DNA from: Piliocolobus tephrosceles
Lineage: Eukaryota > Chordata > Mammalia > Primates > Cercopithecidae
Assembly (NCBI RefSeq): GCF_002776525.5
Contig: NC_045441.1
Coordinates: 103,776,744 to 103,840,743 of the forward strand
DNA length: 64,000 bases
Reading direction: 5' to 3'
Program-made: the position numbers and the translations under genes
Notes under the pieces: generated by a model
The model's input: the letters and a program-made list of their open reading frames with translations, nothing else
What the model was told of the DNA's origin: nothing
The model's database searches: none
Shown: positions 58,801-64,000 of the stretch, one piece after another
Numbering within the stretch: the first letter of the stretch is position 1
Layout of the letters: each line of letters begins with the position of its first letter

Positions 58801-60454
58801 TCCTACATTTAGTATTCTTTTAATAGTGGAGTAGATGTTTACTTAATGTTCAATCTATCTATGACAGTCTACCATTTGGTCACATCAACACTCATTTATC
58901 TTGCTTAAGGAGCAGTCTCTGAGAAAGATTCCGGAGATCCCAGCAGAATACACCCCTCCTTTGTACCATTACACCTGTTTATAACATTTGTAATTTTGTA
59001 CCATAATTATCTGCTTTCAATGTTTCCTCTCCTACAATAACTATGAGTTTCAACAGTGTTAATAACCTCATCTTATTTATCACAAAAGCCACTACCTGCC
59101 ACAATCCCGAGTCCACAACAAGTACTCATAGATGTTGTGAATGGATAGTATGTATGTCTTCACAAATATATAGAGAGCTGATAAAAACAATAATCAGTAT
59201 TTGTTTCTAAATAAAAGATAAACACCTAAAACAGTATTTCTTTTATAAAACTTCCTTTATAATTTTCACCAAGTCTATGAGGTAGGCATTATGTCTAACC
59301 TTATATTAGAAATCGTAAAATTACCTACCAAGACCATAACTACTTAGCTCCAGCCAGTATCAACTTCTATAATCATATTTAGCATGTAGACACTAAATTT
59401 TCAGTTTTTTTGCAATGCATATACTTATGCAAAAATATTACAACAAAACAATTTTACTTATCATTTTCATAGATGATTTTCCATAAGCAGAAATGTGTTT
59501 CAGTGAATTGTCTTTAAAAAACCAAACTACTGAAAAATAACAATTAAAACTGTCACCATTTAGTATATTTATTTAATATGTTAGGTCTTAATGAAATAAT
59601 ATGCACTACATAAAACTTACATTGTAAAGTATATGAAAGAGGCATGAAGTAATAGATATTTGGCTTCCATTTATACTTACATAACATCACAAAGATTTTA
59701 AGTTTATGGGATTATTAATACCATTTCAATTTAAGCTAATTTAAATTTAAAGTAGTAAGGACAGTGGAACCCTAAATCCCATTAATATTTTTGATTTTTG
59801 GAAGATTAGATGAGAGGCTAGAAACAATCTTTTTTCAAAACTTATCTATTCTGTTTCAACGGATACCAATTTCTATGATCTCAATACAAACTGGACTGAC
59901 ATTATCAGCTGCTTCTAAAGACTAAGTTGAAAACATAAAGTTGCAAGGAATAAAAATGAGACAGACTGGAAGAATATAGGAGGTAACACTACTAGAAGTC
60001 AAAGTAAAGTATAAAATTTCAATCATGTCTCTTTATCAATTGCCACATTATCTTTTAATTGTGCAGAAACTTTATTATAAAGGAATTTTTATTTTTAAAA
60101 GCAAATACGTACATATATTTTTATTGAAAGTCTAATTATGGACTGAGTCTGTCTTCAGGATGCTTCATGTATGTGAGCTCATTTATTTCCATTTACTGCC
60201 CTATGAGTTCCTTTTTATGAGTGTGGATGATTCTAAAATCCATGCGTTTTCCAGAACATGATAAATTTAACTTTTATAAATTATCAGAAAAATATGAAAT
60301 TTATTAAAACCAACACAAAAATTTATCTGAAATCTCTTTAAACCTGAAAATATTCCAGATAAACTTTTTGCATTGGTTTTAATGAATTTCGTATTTTTCA
60401 TCAATATGAATAGAATGCTAGACTATGTAATCAGATTTAATTTTTATTGTCTAT
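58801..60454. other. Mostly unique AT-rich DNA
   Basis: Possible L2 traces at 58950-59150 and a possible reversed MIR at 59240-59350 (AAGTCTATGAGGTAGGCATTATG). No gene seen. Confidence 0.45.
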
Positions 60455-60496
60455 TTTTATTTTATTTATTTTACTTTATTTTATTTTATTTTATTT
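60455..60496. repeat. (TTTTA)n repeat
   Basis: Runs of TTTTA and TTTA directly before a reversed Alu, where they represent the evolved A-rich tail. Confidence 0.9.
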
Positions 60497-60778
60497 TTGC
60501 TCTATCACCAATGCAGGACTTCATTAACACAATCACAGCTCACCGCACCCTCAAACTCCTGGGCTCAAGCGATTCTCCCACCTCAGCCTCCAAGCTGCTA
60601 GTACCATAGGTGGTGTATGCCACCACATCCACCTTATTTTTTTATTATTTTTTTTTTGTTTTGGTAGAGACAGTATCTCTCTGTGTTGCCCAGACTGGTC
60701 TTGAACTACTCCGATCACACAATCTTCCCACATTAGCCTCCCCAAGTGTGGGATTATAGGCATGAGGGGCCACACCCA
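60497..60778 (-). mobile_element. Old Alu (AluJ type), decayed
   Basis: CTCTATCACCAATGCAGGAC, CTCCTGGGCTCAAGCGATTC, GTAGAGACAGTATCTCTCTGTG and GTGTGGGATTATAGGCATGAG are reversed Alu blocks with many changes. Confidence 0.88.
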
Positions 60779-61786
60779 CAAATTTAATTTTTAAACCAAG
60801 ATTATTTGTGGCCTTAAAAACACAATAAAAATAATCTCTTGGAATAATGTGAAAGATTATATTGTTTCCTAAAAGAAACAAAATGCTTTACGGTGGTAAC
60901 CTTTTATACCATGCTGGTCATGCCAGCTGATTCAGATCTGGTCATCATTTCCAGAATCAAACGATAAAAATCAAACTATAAAAGAAAATAATTCCATGAA
61001 GTGACCCATTCATCACTAGGAGTGTTAAACTAGAACTTTGTGGGATTTTCTCTAGAGCATCCTACAATCATTGTAAATTAGGAGATGATGAAGTCTCATT
61101 CAGAAAGATTATGGAGGACACTAAGAGTCTCCTACACGCTATTTTCTAAGTAAATACAGACTTTTTTAAAAAAACTATTTAGTTAATAAAAGCAATACAT
61201 GCCCATTGTGAGTATGGGAGAAACAGGAAGAAAAAATAAAGCACTTTCATGAAACAGGAAATGAAAATATGAGAATTTAAATGATGATTTAAATTTAAAT
61301 GATCATTTTTCCTCGCTTCTTTCCCCAGAAATAATCATTGTTATGGTTCTTTCAAAATTTTTCACTGCACGTTTGTTTCTTATATATCCATACAGCTTTA
61401 TCTTTACATAAATGCTCTCATACTATTTGCAGTTTTACAGTTTTTTAACTTAAAAATAAGTCTTAGGCACCACTCTTTAACAGGGCATACAAAATTGACT
61501 CACTGGTTCTCAGAGCTGTGCAGTACTTCACTGAACAGGTATATCCATTTATTTTGCCCTTACTGAGGCTGACTTGAGCTACTTCCAGTTTTTCCTTTAT
61601 GAAGTTTCCCTAAACTTCCATGAACTCTCTTGAATCCTCTTATATTCACAGTCATCATGAATTAATGCTATGTTATTTTACATAATCGGAGGCCCAGAAA
61701 ATACTGAAAAGGCTGAGAAAGTACACCAACTCTCACAATGATCATCACATAAGCCAAAAAATTCCATTAAAAATGAACCAATTATT
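60779..61786. other. Mostly unique DNA, possible old LINE relic
   Basis: At 61170-61600 the order CCCAGAAATAATCATTG, TTTCTTATATATCCATACAG and GACTTGAGCTACTTCCAGTT vaguely follows a reversed old LINE 3' end. The match is too weak to name. No gene seen. Confidence 0.35.
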
Positions 61787-62096
61787 GGCCGGGCGCGGTG
61801 GCTCACGCCTGTAATCCCAGCACTTTGGGAGGCCGAGGCGGGTGGATCACGAGGTCAGGAGATCGAGGCCATCCTGGCTAACACAGTGAAACCCCATCTC
61901 TACTAAAAATACAAAAACTTGGCTGGGCGAGGTGGTGAGCGCCTGTAGTCCCAGCTACTCGGGAGCCTGAGGCAGGAGAACGGCGTGAACCAGGGAGGTG
62001 GAGCTTGCAGTGCGCTGAGATCCGGCCACTGCACTCCAGCCTGGGCGACAGAGCGAGACTCCATCTCAAAAACAAACAAACAAAACAAAACAAAAC
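61787..62096 (+). mobile_element. AluY, Old World monkey type, with AAAAC tail
   Basis: It begins GGCCGGGCGCGGTGGCTCACG and includes GATCCGGCCACTGCACTCC (from 62019), the cercopithecid-type change. The tail is CAAACAAACAAAACAAAAC. The 18-bp target duplication AAAAATGAACCAATTATT (61769-61786) recurs at 62097-62114 with one mismatch. It is clean and one of the youngest insertions. Confidence 0.96.
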
Positions 62097-62114
62097 AAAA
62101 ATGAACCAAGTATT

Positions 62115-62904
62115 TATAGTAAAATAATTCTCAAGGTAATATAGCTAATTATTTGATGAAGATATCTCCATACATCTTTAAAAAGGCAATCAAAGATAAC
62201 ATAATCATAGAATTGGGCTTCAGCAAACCAGAGTACCATCTGTCATCAGTTAAGGAAGTATCAGCTGGAAGGATGCAAAAATAACTATATTTTAAAACTC
62301 AGCAGAACTGCTATACAGTGTGATAGCTTTCAGTGTGTTCACTCAATACAACTACATTCTATCAAATGACAAATCCATCTAATTCTAAAGACTAAAATTG
62401 CAGTTTAAAATGTTTAAAATAATTTAGCTCCTTTGAAAATTACTCTTGATGCCAGGCAATTACTTTGAAATTAAAAGTTCCTTCAGACTTTAGAATTGTC
62501 ACACATTACTAGGGATTTAAAGCAAGATCTACCTTACAGTAAACAACAATAACAAAGGAGGAGGAAAAAACATTGACTAAATATAATTTAGAAATCAACA
62601 GACAGATAATATTGCACAGAAGAATGAAGAGTACATAGATAATCTAAATTTAGGGACATCTGGGTTTTAATTATACTTTTTCACCAAGGATTTCAAAGAT
62701 GGCATTTTGAAGCCATGTATTCTTTTCCTGTTTTTCAGGACACAAGAATGCAATTACTAATGGGAAAATGAAGACAGACTTTCTTTTACTCATTTTGAAA
62801 AAAGAAAAAAAAAAATGCTCTCTCTGTTCTGTATAACCTGGCGGAAGTTTTGACCTGATGTGACAATTCCTCTAAATATGGCTCCAGGTCTGCCCTTAGA
62901 ATCA
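62115..62904. other. No gene seen
   Basis: Unclassified sequence between AluY and a MIR; no motif. Confidence 0.45.
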
Positions 62905-63090
62905 TATGATACTGTGAGTAACAACACGGGTCAGAACAGCTCTGGGTCATACTCCTGGCTCAACTACTCAACAGCAGAGCGACTTTAGGCAAGTTCTGAG
63001 TCTTACTTTCCTAATCTGTACAAGCAGTTATTATTACCCCATGGGCTGCTGTGTGGATTAACTGACATAATGAACTCAAAGTTCCTACTA
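62905..63090 (+). mobile_element. MIR SINE
   Basis: ACTCCTGGCTCAACTACTCA, GACTTTAGGCAAGTTCTGAG, TTACTTTCCTAATCTGTAC, TTATTATTACCCCATGG and TGTGTGGATTAACTGACATAATG follow the MIR sense consensus closely. Confidence 0.88.
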
Positions 63091-63099
63091 CCATGGGTG

Positions 63100-63490
63100 T
63101 GCCAGGTCACTTTGGTTAACCACAGCTCCTTGTGAAGCAGTGGTTCATACTTTCCAGCACGTATCCCACGCTGCAATCAAACTGGAATCCATAACTATTC
63201 CCCAAACATGCCCTGATAATTTCTGCCTTGATTCATGCTACTTCTACAAATGATGCCTTTTTCCTCCATTACTGCCTACCAAAATCTTATCCTTCTTTCC
63301 ACACTTTTGCAAATGCTACTTCCTTTATGAAGCATTTTCCCCAGTTCTCCTGTTATTAGAACTCATTCATTCTGGGACTTTGTTTTTCCATAATACTTGT
63401 ATCTGGCCTTAGAGTTATAATGTCCTTGTCATACCTTTCTCTTTCTTTAGACTGTAAGTTCCTGAAAAGAATATAAACTTCTTCAATATT
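63100..63490 (+). mobile_element. L2 3' region
   Basis: TTTGCAAATGCTACTTCCTTTATG, AGCATTTTCCCCAGTTCTCC, CATTCATTCTGGGACTTTG and TTTAGACTGTAAGTTCCTGA follow the sense L2 3' end (aggccttccctgaccac, agactgtaagctcc). Together with the MIR before it this gives a typical ancient-repeat pair. Confidence 0.65.
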
Positions 63491-64000
63491 TACCAAAAAC
63501 TACCAATTGAATTGAATGTTTGAGTGGAGAATATATGCATTTTCAGAGATATATACAAACAAGTAGAGATCTGGAAAACTATGTTTCAGCTCCCAGTGTC
63601 CTCCCTCAATATGGACTGAATTCCACTGAACTTGATAGCTATGTCAGTCACTACATTTTGGAATTGTGTTTCCTAGTTGGGCTGTTATGATTTGTGTCCA
63701 TTTTTTTTTTCATTAATTGACATGTATTTGTGAAGTAGATTTCAAGAAAGGGATTGAAATAAATACATTTTTACTCTGCCACCATTTTACAAAACACAAC
63801 CTGCCTCATTTCTGAATAAATCAATACAGCCTACATATAATGTATATTAACTCAAATATTTCAATTCTCTCATTTAAGTATGTGAGTATTTCTATTTAAA
63901 GTTACTTGATTCTAAAACTAAGAGTAACTGGACAACTTGTCAGTTCCCTGTAATTTCCTCTTGCACCTTCACACACTGTCAGCAATACAACTACAATTAA
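63491..64000. other. No gene seen
   Basis: AT-rich, unclassified to the end of the window. Confidence 0.45.

Noticed and set aside
61903..62109. Frames such as MESRSVAQAGVQWPDLSALQ
   Set aside because: This is the well-known translation of antisense Alu sequence, as also at 5806, 22791 and 30850.

Overview
This window is primate nuclear DNA, most likely from an Old World monkey (macaque, baboon or vervet type). It is dense in Alu, L1, L2, MIR, MLT1, MER2 and Tigger copies. The two youngest-looking Alus, at 30790 and 61787, both carry GATCCGGCCACTGCACTCC in the right arm, and the first also has GTGGCTCAAGCCTGTAAT. I know these bases from the cercopithecid AluY lineages rather than from human AluY. 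The base composition is AT-rich, and every reading frame is short and broken. I found no convincing protein-coding exon, tRNA, rRNA or snRNA. The best reading is intergenic DNA or the inside of a very long intron.

Layout. Positions 95-997 hold a minus-strand HERV-K(HML)-type LTR with its polypurine tract, butted against a plus-strand class I (gammaretrovirus-like) LTR. A second, complete copy of the class I LTR lies at 24661-25201 with 4-bp target duplications, inside an old L1 ORF2 remnant. Positions 1449-6069 hold old Alus, including an array of three tandem Alu half-units. Positions 8-21 kb hold L2 and MIR relics, an L1 3' end, a MER2B element, Alus, a long 90-bp inverted repeat (19297-19386), and two L1 fragments that meet head to head near 20637. 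Positions 22-35 kb hold an Alu, a hAT relic, a purine-rich tract, a deleted MADE1, and two MLT1 LTRs, each broken by a later insertion. Positions 35-42 kb hold three L1 fragments and an Alu. Positions 42654-45157 hold a nearly end-to-end Tigger1 transposon with TA duplications and a dead transposase gene. Positions 45-64 kb are mostly unique sequence with MIR, L2, MLT1 and Alu pieces and a three-copy 24-bp repeat.

There is no operon or pathway to describe. The genes in the window are remnants of selfish elements: Tigger1 transposase and L1 ORF2. The regulatory signals that can be supported are those in the two class I LTRs: a TATA box, CCAAT motifs, a poly(A) signal, and in one copy a 40-bp tandem repeat in U3. 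I did not find a previously undescribed biological system. The observations most worth checking are the long hairpin, the composite ERV junction, the U3 repeat expansion and the two Alus that share a flank. Subfamily names come from remembered consensus sequences and were not computed; boundaries are usually good to about 5-20 bases.
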